Positions 11,602-22,200 of a stretch of 64,000 bases of DNA are shown in pieces. The DNA is from Symsagittifera roscoffensis (Eukaryota > Xenacoelomorpha > Acoela > Convolutidae): NCBI RefSeq assembly GCF_963678635.1, contig NC_087062.1, positions 77,160,638-77,224,637 on the forward strand, written 5' to 3'. Under the pieces are notes generated by a model. That model saw only the letters and a program-made list of their open reading frames with translations. It searched no databases and was not told the DNA's origin. The first letter of the stretch is position 1, and the number at the start of each line of letters is the position of its first letter. Position numbers and translations under genes: made by a program.

Positions 11602-12382
11602 TTTTGAAAATGTTTTTGTCTAATTCTAATCTATCTGTTAGTTCTAAGCTAATTTGTTTTTTAAGATCTTGATCGAGACTTATGGTCGCACCAGATGAGT
11701 TAGGTTCGATGTGTGACTCATAGAGTAATTTCGGATAAGGTACACCGTCTGCTCGTCACGCTATCTTTTTTTCGGCCGGATAGATTCGTGCAACTTCTTA
11801 GTCTAATACCGATCCTAATCTTACTCTTATATCTACTAGTCTCAGTCTATATCTACTATATCTGATTCCAATTTTTTCAATTTTAAGTTTTTGACCGGTT
11901 AAGAAGGGCAAAACGTAACTTTTTTGACTAGAGAACAAACGCACAATAAATGGCTTGGTGTGTTTTTTATTCAGGTAAATTTGGCAATCATAATATTATT
12001 AATTACCAAAATCGGCTTCTATTTTGTACCTCATTGAAGATATTGACTCCCTGAGCTCACATATAAACAGATAATTTACCTGTGATCATTTTCGTAAGTT
12101 CTCGGCTTTGAAAACTGTTAGTTTTGCCCTCCTCTGAACTAATTTTTGTGCATCTTGGCTGTGAACTTTTTACTTGTCATGCTAAAAGCGTGACTCGATT
12201 TATATATGCGCGACAAATTATCCGGCCCTACAAGATTTTTCCAACTTTACTACTCAAATTTTTTCAATTGGTGCTTGCTGCTGTCAAAATGTTGGTGCTT
12301 TTTAATTTTTTCCTAAGCAACAACTATTCGATGTAGATTGAGATCCACAGTCGGAAAATTACGGGCTTTGAACTGTTATATG

Positions 12383-12660
12383 CAGTGGTGGATCAAGAAT
12401 TTTTTCAGGGGAGGACAAAATTACAAAAAAGCCACCTTTTGAACCAAATTTTGTGCGCAGCAGGCAATTTTTTGAAAAAACTGTATATTTAGTATATATT
12501 GTTTTTTCAAAATTAGTATAAATTGGTGCCTACGGCGCCTTTAGAAAAACTTTAGGGTCAGTCAGCCAAAACTTGAGATCTCAAAATAGTACAAAGGGGG
12601 GCCCCTTTGTTTCGCAGGGGCTCGAGTCCTAGATGGAGGAGGCGTCAACTCCGCGAGAGT
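12383..12660 (-). mobile_element. Degenerate copy of the hAT-like MITE family
   Basis: The segment shares with the intact copy at 35564-35977 the blocks 'ggcgcctttagaaaaa', 'ggtcagtcagccaaaa', a G-run around 'gggggcccc' and an end of the form 'gtggatcaag', here in reverse orientation. The termini are mutated (CAGTGGTGGATC instead of CAGGGGCGGATC) and I see no target duplication. Confidence 0.6.
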
Positions 12661-12733
12661 ACTCACACAAGAAATGGTCAATTTTGGGACAATAAAAACT
12701 GCACCAAAATGCATGGATAAAATTTTGTTAACA

Positions 12734-13111
12734 TTAGTTTGAAATATAAATAAAAGTTTGACAATTAATTTCAGTGAGAAAATCTTCAAAGTTGCTTTTA
12801 TCTGTGCCATTGTTAAAAATATTAGCAACATATTTAGCAAAAACATCACGATTTGAAATATTCAATACACGAGATCGAGTTTTACACGCAAAAAAAAACA
12901 CTTTGTATAGCCTTAGTGGTGAAACTTTAAAATGGAATATGGCTCCACGTTTTTTTTTGTTAAAAATTTGGATATTTGCACAAAAAATGCACCAGATGTT
13001 GAAAGAACTTTCAGTCAAACTAAAGAAAGCACTTGTTACATCTTCAGTCAAAATGCATTGAAATAAACCAACTTTGTAACGCGGATGCTTAATTGAAAAA
13101 AAAATCCACAC
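12734..13111 (-). pseudogene. Unidentified 125-codon minus-strand frame beside the MITE
   Basis: The frame reads like real protein: 'FNIWCIFCANIQIFNKKK' has a Cys-X2-Cys and the C-terminal half ('NRDVFAKYVANIFNNGT') is well behaved. It lies next to a hAT-like MITE in the same orientation and just upstream of the 13181 gene on the other strand. It could be a remnant of a transposase or of another element. No family is recognised. The opposite strand is also open here, which lowers confidence. Confidence 0.3.
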
Positions 13112-13155
13112 TTCATTGGAGCTATAAAAATTTGGCTTTTTCCCATAAATTTAAC

Positions 13156-13180
13156 TATTCGTTTTCAGTTTTCCCTAAAA
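13156..13180 (+). promoter_or_regulatory. Splice acceptor 12 bases before the ATG (leader or trans-splice site)
   Basis: 'attcgttttcag' ends at 13168, followed by a 12-base leader and the ATG at 13181. This is either the end of a 5' UTR intron or a spliced-leader acceptor. Larvaceans trans-splice a leader onto many mRNAs just upstream of the start codon. Confidence 0.45.
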
Positions 13181-16100
13181 ATGTCAGTGGATTTAAACGG
13201 AATTTCGGGAAACCAAGAATTCGTGGACGAAACGACGCTAAAAGAAATTGAAAATTCGGTCATCGAGAATTTGAACACAATTTCGCAGGATGCACTATCG
13301 TTTGAAGTTAATCATGAACAAGCTGCTCAAGCGTTGAATGCAATCGAGAATGAATCAGAGACCCGGTCGGAATCGAACTCTGAACCTTCGGAGATGGTGT
13401 CTCATGATTTGAGTAACCAATCGACGACAGTGGAAACTGCAAGTGACTTTTGTCCAGTTAACAGTTTTGACTCCGAGGACAATTTATCAGCTGAACGAGA
13501 ATCAAATCACCAATCAGAAGCGGAAGACCATGAACAAGCACTTAAAAACGGCAGGAGCGATTCAGGTGAGAAATTGGAAATGGATCCTGACATTACAACA
13601 CCTAGTTCCTCTGAAGACGCTGTCACTCAGTTTTGGGTGCATCGCAACCCCGAACCCGATGTAGAAAGTGCAGCGAGCATCGAGCGCGAAACTTCCTTGA
13701 ACTCGGGAAAGCATCTTCCGAATGACGACAGCGACGAAATCACGAGTGACTTCTCAAATCAGTTGTCGCCGCTGCAAGAAGCTTCGGATGCTTCATTGGA
13801 CGGAACTAAGCTCGAAGAGGACTCTAGACCTTCAGAACCCGAGCCACCCTCGGAGAATATTTCACCCTATGAGAAGTTTTTAATCGGAACAGGCGAGGAT
13901 AAAGAGGATGAAATGGACAAAAATGAAGCTGATGCGACTTTGATCTCAGACAACCCTCCGAGCGAAAGTGTATTGTCATCCCACTCTCGACTTGACCTTG
14001 TTTGGGATACGGATATTCCATCAGAATTCGAGCAAGCAGAGAGACCCTCGGGATCTGTTCAGAATAAAAGTCAACATTCTCTAGAACGCTTTCAGAGTCC
14101 TAGCGATGGCCAGAAAAAGATCGAAGCGGAAAACAGTCAACAAAATTCGCCCTATGCTTCTGAAATTGACAGTTTAACGGTCTTTAACAACGTCGAGTTG
14201 AACCCATTGCCGAAAAGGCCCGTGAACAGTTTTGGGGGGACATTTAAGGAAAACGGGGATGACTCACTGGTCGAAACAACTTGGGACAGCGAGAGTGTGA
14301 CGTCGCAAAAAGATGTTCCTAGCATCCCAATCGACTCGGAATATAATGAAAGAAGCAATGAACAAGTTGTACAGCCACCTGAACAAACTCCTATCAACGA
14401 GTCAGCTCCAACTCAGACTGTGACACATATTCAGGACACTAGAAATTCTCACAAATTAGAATCAAAACTGCAGATTTCTATTTCGACTGACGTAATGGAC
14501 TGCACTATCCATGCTGACAATTTGCCACTGAAGCAGAACAAGATAACAAGAACATTTACGAAGGAGTCAAAAACACCAGAAGTAACTTCGCAGGATAATA
14601 ACACCGATTCCATTTCAAGGAATGGATCAGAGAATGCTCAACCAAAAGTTGAACTTTCTAATAAAATGACGTCCAGAAAATCGACTAACTCTCGTAACAA
14701 TCAGGAGAGCAGAGAAAAGAATGTTCCAGAACATTCTGGAAGTTCTGCAGGTGATGAACCAAAAAATATTTGGGCAGTAGGATTGAGGGATAAGTTATAT
14801 GAGCGAGAGACATCAAGGCCTCCAAACTTGACTCGAAATAAGCGGATAACTTATGAGCCTTCAAATAATGCACCGAAAAACGAACAGTCACTTTCTAGAA
14901 AGAAACAGATGGCTAAACTGTGCAGCCATCATGATCATCAGGAGTTGCACTTATGCTGTATGCCTCCAGCACCCGAGTATAATTTCACACCACGAATTGA
15001 ACAGGTAACCATTGACAATTTTTTTATATTTCGAATCAATTATTTCATCTGGGACGTTTGAGGTCTAAACAATACAGTGCTGATTTGAATTATCCGGAGA
15101 AACGACGAAAAACTTGAAAATCAAAATGTGTTTATCTCAATCTGGGTTGAATTTAGACAAAAAATGATGAAGACAAAAATTTGCTTAGAATTAGCGAAAA
15201 ATCTGCTTAGAAAGAGTCTGCTTAGAATCTGCTTAGAATTTCAGCACAAAAAATAATTTGAGGGGCTCCAAAATTTATTCTCAAATATTACCATTTTGGG
15301 CTTTTTTATCAATCGAAAATTACGCCAAAACTATTGGTTCATTAGTGCGCCTCCTATATCCAAAGTGCGCCTCCTATATAGCAAAACAAAATTCTAGAGG
15401 GGCATAGTTTACAAAATTTGAGCAAAACGTCTAAAATTTGTTTTTAAATAAAAAATTGTTACTTTATATAGTAAAATTGACAATTTTTGGCTATCAAACG
15501 AAAATAATTTTAATAATACAAAATTGAGACGATTATAGTTTCCTGAAAATTTGTTGAGGTTTTTAAGAGGCTCACTTCGATTTATTTTTGTCAGCTAATG
15601 AACCAATAGTTTTGGCGTAATTTTTGATTGACTAAAAAAACCCAGAAAGATAATTTTTGGGGTTGAATTCTGGAGCCAAATTTCGCAGCTTAAAATTGCA
15701 AAATATTAATTCTGCTGTGAATCTAAGCAAGAATTTTCTAAGTAAGAAACTCTTAGTAAGAATGCTGAAATTCTAATCAATGCTGAAACTCTAAGTAAGA
15801 AGTTAGTCTAAAGTCATCCCAATTTGAGTAAAGCGCATTTTAAACTTCAACTTTCATTGGTTTTGTCCGAATACTTTAAATCAGTACTGAATCATCAAAT
15901 AATTAATAGTTGACGCTCTGCAGCCTGAATAAAAAACTTGAACGGAAACTTCAAGTCTAAAAAACTTAATTATTTTTAGCCTTCATAACGCAGTTTAGAC
16001 GATATCCTTTTAGATCTTTTCTCTATCATGTAGGTAAAGCGAGAAGTCACGCAGCGTTCATTGTCAGTTGATAGCTCAAACTCATCTTGCAAGAAGTTCA

Positions 16101-18965
16101 ACCTGCCCCAAACGCGACGTCGTGTCCCCAGCAACGCCTCGACTCCTTCCGACGTGGGCGAGTCCAGTGTCTTCGAGAGCGATTCAGCACGAACTTCCGG
16201 TAGATTTGGAAATTACAGAACTTACAATGGACGGAAGCGAAACGAGAGCAGTTCTAGGGACTGCCCGAGTGACGCCGAGAGTGTGACAAGTGTTGCCAGC
16301 AGCACCAACAGTCGCATTCCCAGATACATCGGCAGGTCTTCAAGAGCTGATTCCGAGAGCAGCAAACTCAGTGAACGAGACGTGAAGCAAATAGTGAAAC
16401 TTGTGAAAGGTGGTGACCGAAAGGTGGGCAACCGACTCAGCCCAGAGTTCGTGATCAAAAAGGATCCTGTCTCCAAGAAGTGGCAGTTGAGAGACAGCAG
16501 CAGCGACCTGTTAGCTTTTTCTTGTACTATACTCCTCATCTATAGAGAGTTTTTGAACTATTTTCAAGTTTTCGTTGTTCCGTCTTTCAATGAGAAAGGA
16601 AACAGTTACGCGCAGGGCTTTTTTTAGACTTCTTTTGATAATCAAAAAAATAGATTTTGGTGGAGATGCCATATGATTTATGGCAATGACCTGCTGTCAA
16701 AATAGTGCTCATCTGCTTCAAAATTTTTTCATACCTATTTGTTTAAAAAATGTGAACATTGACGTCATGGTCATTTATTATAGTTTCAATTTCGGACAAA
16801 AATGAAGAAAAGTTCTGCTTAGTGAGTTTTTCAAACCAATTTTGGTCATTTGGGCAACTATTTTTGAAAGACTTTCTTGTCTTGAAACCATCCCAGAAAT
16901 AATGAATCAAAATGTGAGGAATTACATCGAAGAGTTTTTACGTTTCAATTTCATGTTTTGTTTTCTTTGTTTTTTGTTTCCAATTTTATAAAAGGGCGCG
17001 GAATATTTGTACTCGGTGTATTTTATTTTTTTCCACAAATTTAAACTTGTTAAGGAACAAAATTTGGCATATTTTAGATACCATTTGAGAGATATGGGTA
17101 GCTTAACTCATCATAGTATAAATATTACACCTCAAAAACACAAAAAAAAGTGGAACAAAAACGTGTTGTAAAGTTTCAAGAAATGTCAATTAATGGGAAT
17201 TGGTATTATTTAACTCTAACTACTCAATCCGTCTCAAAAAATACCCCGAATTAATTTATAACGTTCAATGATTGCGTTAAAAGACGCTTGGTTTTTCACC
17301 ACCCGGATTTGCGAGTGGAAAAAAAGTTTTCAAAAATATTGAAAAAAAAACTTCACCAACTTTTTCTTGAGACGCAGTGCCGGTAATATTTCGCCCTGAT
17401 AAAAGCAGTCTTCTTGATTTTCCAATTCCATGATTTCTTTTTTGTATGCATGCAACCCAAATGAAACTAATCAATAAGCCTTCAAAAATTCATCAACTGG
17501 AAAGATTTTAATCTTGGTTAGACAGAAATGATTACTAGAAGCTGCAAAAAAGAAGTGAAATAAGTTTCTAAAAACCATTTTCTGAAACTGTTTTATATGA
17601 TTCAATTGCATTCTGCTACAAGAGAAGCTGGTTGCTTAGTAAGTTGAACAGAAAGTTCATCATAAAACCTGTGCCATTTTTGCACTTTTTTGCGTATAGG
17701 CCAACGAGAAGAAAATACTTTAATGAATTACTCAAAAAATTAATTTAAAAAAATGTTTGAAAAGTTTCAAAAAGATTTTTTTTTTCTAAAGATACTTGTT
17801 TTTTATTTTAAAAAATCTGCCAAAAATGCATTAAATGAATTTTCAAAAACGTTTTTACTATAAACAAAACAATGTTCAAATAAATAGATTATTTTCTTAC
17901 TACAATTGTTAAGCAAAAATCAACAACTGTTTTTCAATATTGGAAAACAATTTTGTAATTCTGGTCGTTTGAATTTAAGTTGAAAGAAGTTGAACATGAT
18001 ACATCATTCAACCCATTCCGGTGATTTTTTTACTTGATTTTGTCTGGAACATAATTTAAGTACCCCTAAAAACAAGGGTCCTCCAAACTTCCAGTGGTCA
18101 AAACAAAAAACTGCTCGTATTATGGTAAAATCTTGAAACTTTCAGAAACTTTTTAAACATTTGATTCCGCTCGCTTATCTAATTGCAAACGATGTTCTTA
18201 AGTGTCAACTAACGTACACTCTTAATAAGATCAAAATGCTTGCATCAATTCAATTTAGAATGATTTCTGATCCGGATAAAATCGCCGCGTACGCGTCTAT
18301 TTTTTTTGGAAACAAAATTTGTTTAGCACAACTTACACGACGACAGAAAGATTCGCCGTTTTTCACAAAATTGAAAAACATCATGCCAGCAGTTTTGTTG
18401 TTTCGATTTCTTAAAGATTAGTTGTGCTCGGTCCGATTTTTCTGCAGACGACCTTACTTTCTAACAAGCAATGTTTGGAGAAATTTCCGGATACCATCTG
18501 AAAATTATTGATATTCTGAGCTCAAAAGTAAAAAGGATCTGACATACAAACTGTATGGTTTTTTATGCGCTTGAAAAAACTGCATCACGCTCAAATAACA
18601 ATAATCAAATAAATATGATCATATTTTAATTCGAACGTTTTTTTTTCAGACGCGGTTCATCGGCGGGAAACTCATCCCGTGAACGCAGTCCGGCATTCAA
18701 ACGTAACCCATATTACAACATAGAAGATGACGAAATAGTTTCGAGATCTGAATTGAAGCTATCCTCGTCGGTTTCGGCCAATCGGAGCAAGCGACAGTCC
18801 AATCTGTTAACTCAGTACGGTGTCGGATTTCTGCTGGGACTACTAGTAGCGGCAGTCGTTCGTTACGTTGTAGCTCCTACTATTTCCATGGCTTTGAAAT
18901 CTGGAAACAACTCAGAAGAGACTGGAAATACTTTTGGTGACGAAAATCAGAAGGCAGATTTGTAA
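13181..18965 (+). CDS. Large acidic tail-anchored membrane protein, three exons, unknown function
   Basis: Exons are 13181-15004, 16034-16509 and 18650-18965, joined in phases 0 and 2 (donors GTAACC and GTTAGC), giving about 871 residues. Exon 1 (608 residues) is low-complexity: rich in Ser, Glu, Asp, Asn and Thr, strongly acidic, ending with a His/Cys cluster (CSHHDHQELHLCC near 585-600). Exon 2 turns basic and Ser/Arg-rich and contains a small folded-looking part around 'SERDVKQIVKLVKGGDR'. Exon 3 has a Ser-Arg stretch, then one hydrophobic segment ('YGVGFLLGLLVAAVVRYVV') and a roughly 36-residue polar tail, so it should be a tail-anchored protein with the bulk in the cytosol. The ATG lies 12 bases after an acceptor-like TTTTCAG. 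It converges with the protease gene, 237 bases between stops. No homologue is recognised; an endomembrane scaffold is possible, but that is inference. Confidence 0.75.
15075..15889. mobile_element. Tc1-like foldback MITE with long inverted arms (in intron 1)
   Basis: The left end is TA-CAGTGCTGATTTGAATT and the right end is the inverse (AAATCAGTACTG). The arms are inverted for a few hundred bases, including 'accaatagttttggcgtaatttt' around 15600 mirrored near 15310-15340. Ends beginning CAGTGCTG next to TA are characteristic of the Tc1/mariner superfamily. There is no transposase frame, so it is non-autonomous. It belongs to the same family as 45330-45884 and 49081-49804 and lies in the intron of the tail-anchored gene. 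Confidence 0.7.
16510..18649 (+). other. Intron 2 of the tail-anchored gene
   Basis: About 2.1 kb between a GTTAGC donor and a TTTTTTTTCAG acceptor. It holds AT-rich sequence with pieces of the dispersed 'ggaatatttgyrctcgg' repeat near 16990-17120 and 18430-18540. A frame at 18161-18421 (86 codons, TTG start) looks mildly protein-like but has no recognisable family. Confidence 0.5.
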
Positions 18966-19017
18966 TTTTGGGAAAAAAAACTGACAATAGCTTGAACGAA
19001 AAAAAATCAAACAAAAC

Positions 19018-19023
19018 TTTATT
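19018..19023 (-). terminator. Candidate poly(A) signal of the protease gene
   Basis: The minus strand has AATAAA about 180 bases past the stop of the protease. It is only about 50 bases past the stop codon of the plus-strand gene, so the 3' ends of the two convergent transcripts would overlap. Confidence 0.4.
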
Positions 19024-19202
19024 TTTACGCTAAGTTATTATTAAAATGCAATAATCCATTCAAATGAGATTTTATAACGAAATAAGAATGAAATCCATAT
19101 AATTTCTAATTCAATTTTAATAATTTTTTGAATCCTAAGCGTAACTTTTTGATAACATCAGTTCAGTTCTTATCAATAACCACAAACATTAATCAATCAA
19201 TG

Positions 19203-22200
19203 CTAGCCGTAAATACTTATGCTAATGGCAAAAAACACTATCAAAAGAGTTCCATAATTTCTCGATGCCGATGACTTATCGGTACCATTTTGATCCTTGC
19301 TGCCCTTGAGATCATAGTCATTCGTCTTTTTGTCTTTACCAGCAGCTCTTTTACCTTTCCCTTCCAGCAGAGCGTCTCATTTGCATGTAAGGTTCACGCC
19401 TTTCAGTGAAAATGATGAAAATTTGCAAAGTTAATTACGGATTTTAATTGTTTTGTTTTCATATAAGTTCCGTAACTTCGTGCCGTCTTATAAATTCTGT
19501 TTCTCAAAGTCTTCCAAAGTTCCTAACTTTAAAATTAATAGACTATATCTATGGCACCTTTCAACTCCAAAAATGACGCTGAAAAAGACCTATTTTTGTT
19601 TAATTCAATAGCCTAGAAAAAAAAAATTGCCAAAAAACTCACTGTGGGGTTTGAATGGATTTCAAAATTTAATTTCCTGATCAAGTTATTCTGACCCTCG
19701 TGAATTTTTGGTTGAAACATTAGGCGTGATGTTTCTACAAGGTTTATGGGGAGGGTAAAAGAGGGCTTGAGACATTCAGATCTGTCTTGGATGCTACCCT
19801 GCCAGTATTTCTGTTCAGACATCACTTTCCCGATGAAGTCCTTCACCTGGAAAGTCCACACTCGAACATAGCCCCCAGGTGTCTTTCCACAGTTGGGGGG
19901 TCCCGGGCCCATGGAGACGACACCGCATAAGTAGACAGTCCCTGAACAGAGAAAGACGCGTTAGTCAACCATTCTTTAAATTGGCCGAAAAAGATTAAGA
20001 ATATCGAGAAACATTAATTTTCATACGGTGAACATTGTTGTCATAAAATTCATAAAATTCCGCGATATTATGGTATCATAAAAGTTTGCCCAAAATCTAT
20101 CAAGAAATGCATTTTTATGAAGTTTAGGATAATGGTCCCGCTATTTTGAGGGAGTCCCATTCGAGATTTTACAAGAGCAGTCAAATTATTACAAACAATT
20201 TAAAGTCTTATACCATAAAAATTCACCTAAGGTTTGAAAAGGTTATAGATGTAAGCCGCAGGCGGGGGTGTTCAACATAGTTAATTTGTTCACCGTGCAA
20301 ACTTATTGCATTACATTATGACCGCGTTAAATTAATTTTTTGAAATTAAAATTCAAATCTGGAGGAGGGGTGGAAAAGAGACAACTGGGACGAATGAACT
20401 CCTACCATCAGATTTGAGGCACTCCAGGGGTCCACCTGAGTCCCCGGTGCAGGAGTCTTGGGGTTGTTTGATGCCCATGTCGTTAGTGGTCATGCCCCCC
20501 GCACAGAAGGTCAACTGCAACTGTCCAGCTGGCCTCGTTTCCTTCCATTTGGCCACACACTTTTCCCTGTCAGGTGTCACCTGGATGTCGACACCCTAAA
20601 GATGGCAATTATTGAGCGACTTTGACAAAAACTGCTCTGTTCACGAACTAATTTGTAATGGCGCAAAAGGCGCCATTGAAACAGCTTGGGTTCAAATGAC
20701 TGTTAGTTGAATGGATGTCGTAGAAAGGCGCATGGGCGGAAATTTATTTGACACCAAGAGTGTCTAATTCTAGCAACCAAGAGTGTCGTATTCTAGAAAA
20801 AAAGTGTTCACGACCTTGGTCGCTTATTTGCTGATGTGCATTTTAGCTCATACGTTGAAATTTTATTCTTAACTAAATACTTCCTCTCAAAAATGTTGGA
20901 ATGTGTCTTACTCTGAGATGTTCCGCATAAACGGTTTGATTATTGCAGTTCTTCCCCGGGTCCGCACACCTGGTTCCAAAGCCCAGAGTGAACACCCACT
21001 GGTAGGGCTGGGGCTCCTTGGCGTCATAGTCTGCGAACGCTATTGGCATGATTCGGTGTCTCATCAGCTTAAGTGGATACTTGAACTTGAATATCGCAAT
21101 GTCCATGTAATCTGATTCCTAAAGAACAAAAAAAATAATTGCATCGGAACTTTCCAGACAGCAAATCTCCACGCAAACTTCAACGGCACAAATTGCTCAT
21201 TTGACCTCCGAAATCATTCTTTAAAAGCTTTTAAAAGCATTGTCAAATGTTAACTTGTCTGAAAAGGCTACTTTTAAAGGATCTCACGTTCATCGATAAT
21301 GTCTAAAATTTATGATAAAAATTTTTTAAAATGTGCAATTAAATAAAGCCATTGTTTGATTGTTTTGTGGGCCATAGAGATTATTATTTCCTGTGAAGAG
21401 AGGATGTCGTAGTCTGTCTTTTTGAGTGGCTTGACGTGTTTGAAGTGTCCGAGACTGTCTCGGCCGAATATCATCCAAATGGTTGCAAGTTCCTTGATCG
21501 CCTTCTCCACACAATGGTACGCTGTCAGCACTAAAATTACAAAATGCACTCATTCAAGTCAGGAATGACCCGGAAAAAGCGGGTGTTTCTATTAACCGCA
21601 TTTAAGGAGAGGACAGCTTTGCGGCTAAATTTGCAAAAACGCAAAAATAAAGCCAAAAGACTGTTGCAAATGTGTCAATGAGCTCACTACCTAAATAAGT
21701 GTCTTCAGTTGGTTCATTTCCTTTTCAAATAAAAAACAAGGATAACTGGTTACTGTGCAAATAGCACAGAATATTCCGACCAATCTTAAAAAATACAATT
21801 TTGTTTTTCAAATTAGTGTAGTTTTTTTCAGCATGTTATGAAAAAAAAGATCTAACGAAAAAATAGAATTCAGGTATAATTGAGAGTTATAGTGAAATAC
21901 AACAATTTAAAACAGTTTCTGAAGAAAAATGACCAGAAAAACAAAAATAACTTTCAAAAAATCTGAAAACAATTTTTTGAAGAATTTTTTTTGAATTTTC
22001 AAGTTTTTGAATCCAAAAATTGCGCTAAAAAACCCCAAAAACTACCTTTACTTAAGAAAAACTAAGTTTTCACCTCTGAAAATAAGCTTAAACATGCTAT
22101 TGTAAGCGTTCCTGGTCACCTTATTAGCTCGAAATTAGACCAAAAATCAAAAATTTCAAAACGGTTTTTCTCAAGACTGTGAAAAAAAATTCAAAGTTTT

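Larger units (their letters stand above)
3000..11640 (-). mobile_element. Decayed Ty3/gypsy-type retrotransposon (pol-containing copy)
   Basis: Read on the minus strand, the order is N-terminal gag-like frames (about 11600-9950), gag with a CCHC knuckle (9421-8232), an aspartic protease motif (about 7330-7200), RT-RNase H (6421-5063), integrase (4279-3377) and an integrase GPY/F-like tail (about 3300-3200). Protease-RT-RNaseH-integrase is the Ty3/gypsy order. Larvaceans are known to carry gypsy-like 'Tor' elements, and this could be one (inference). The frames are broken by stops and shifts, and the RT active site is altered, so the copy is dead. I could not recognise LTRs. The 5' end should lie somewhere in 11.0-12.0 kb. 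The 3' side runs straight into a second gag copy, so the right boundary and the left boundary are both uncertain. Confidence 0.85.

Noticed and set aside
13824-14891. Minus-strand and alternative-frame ORFs within the long exon at 13181
   Set aside because: The 626-codon plus frame has far better composition, and these are short and have no splice support.
18161-18421. 86-codon frame in an intron of the tail-anchored gene
   Set aside because: It starts at TTG, has no splice or family support, and lies beside fragments of a dispersed repeat. Kept only as a remark.
21326-21553. Alternative frame and plus-strand ORFs over protease exons (also 20414-20599 and 20903-21115)
   Set aside because: They lack the protease motifs, which are found in one consistent set of spliced minus-strand exons.
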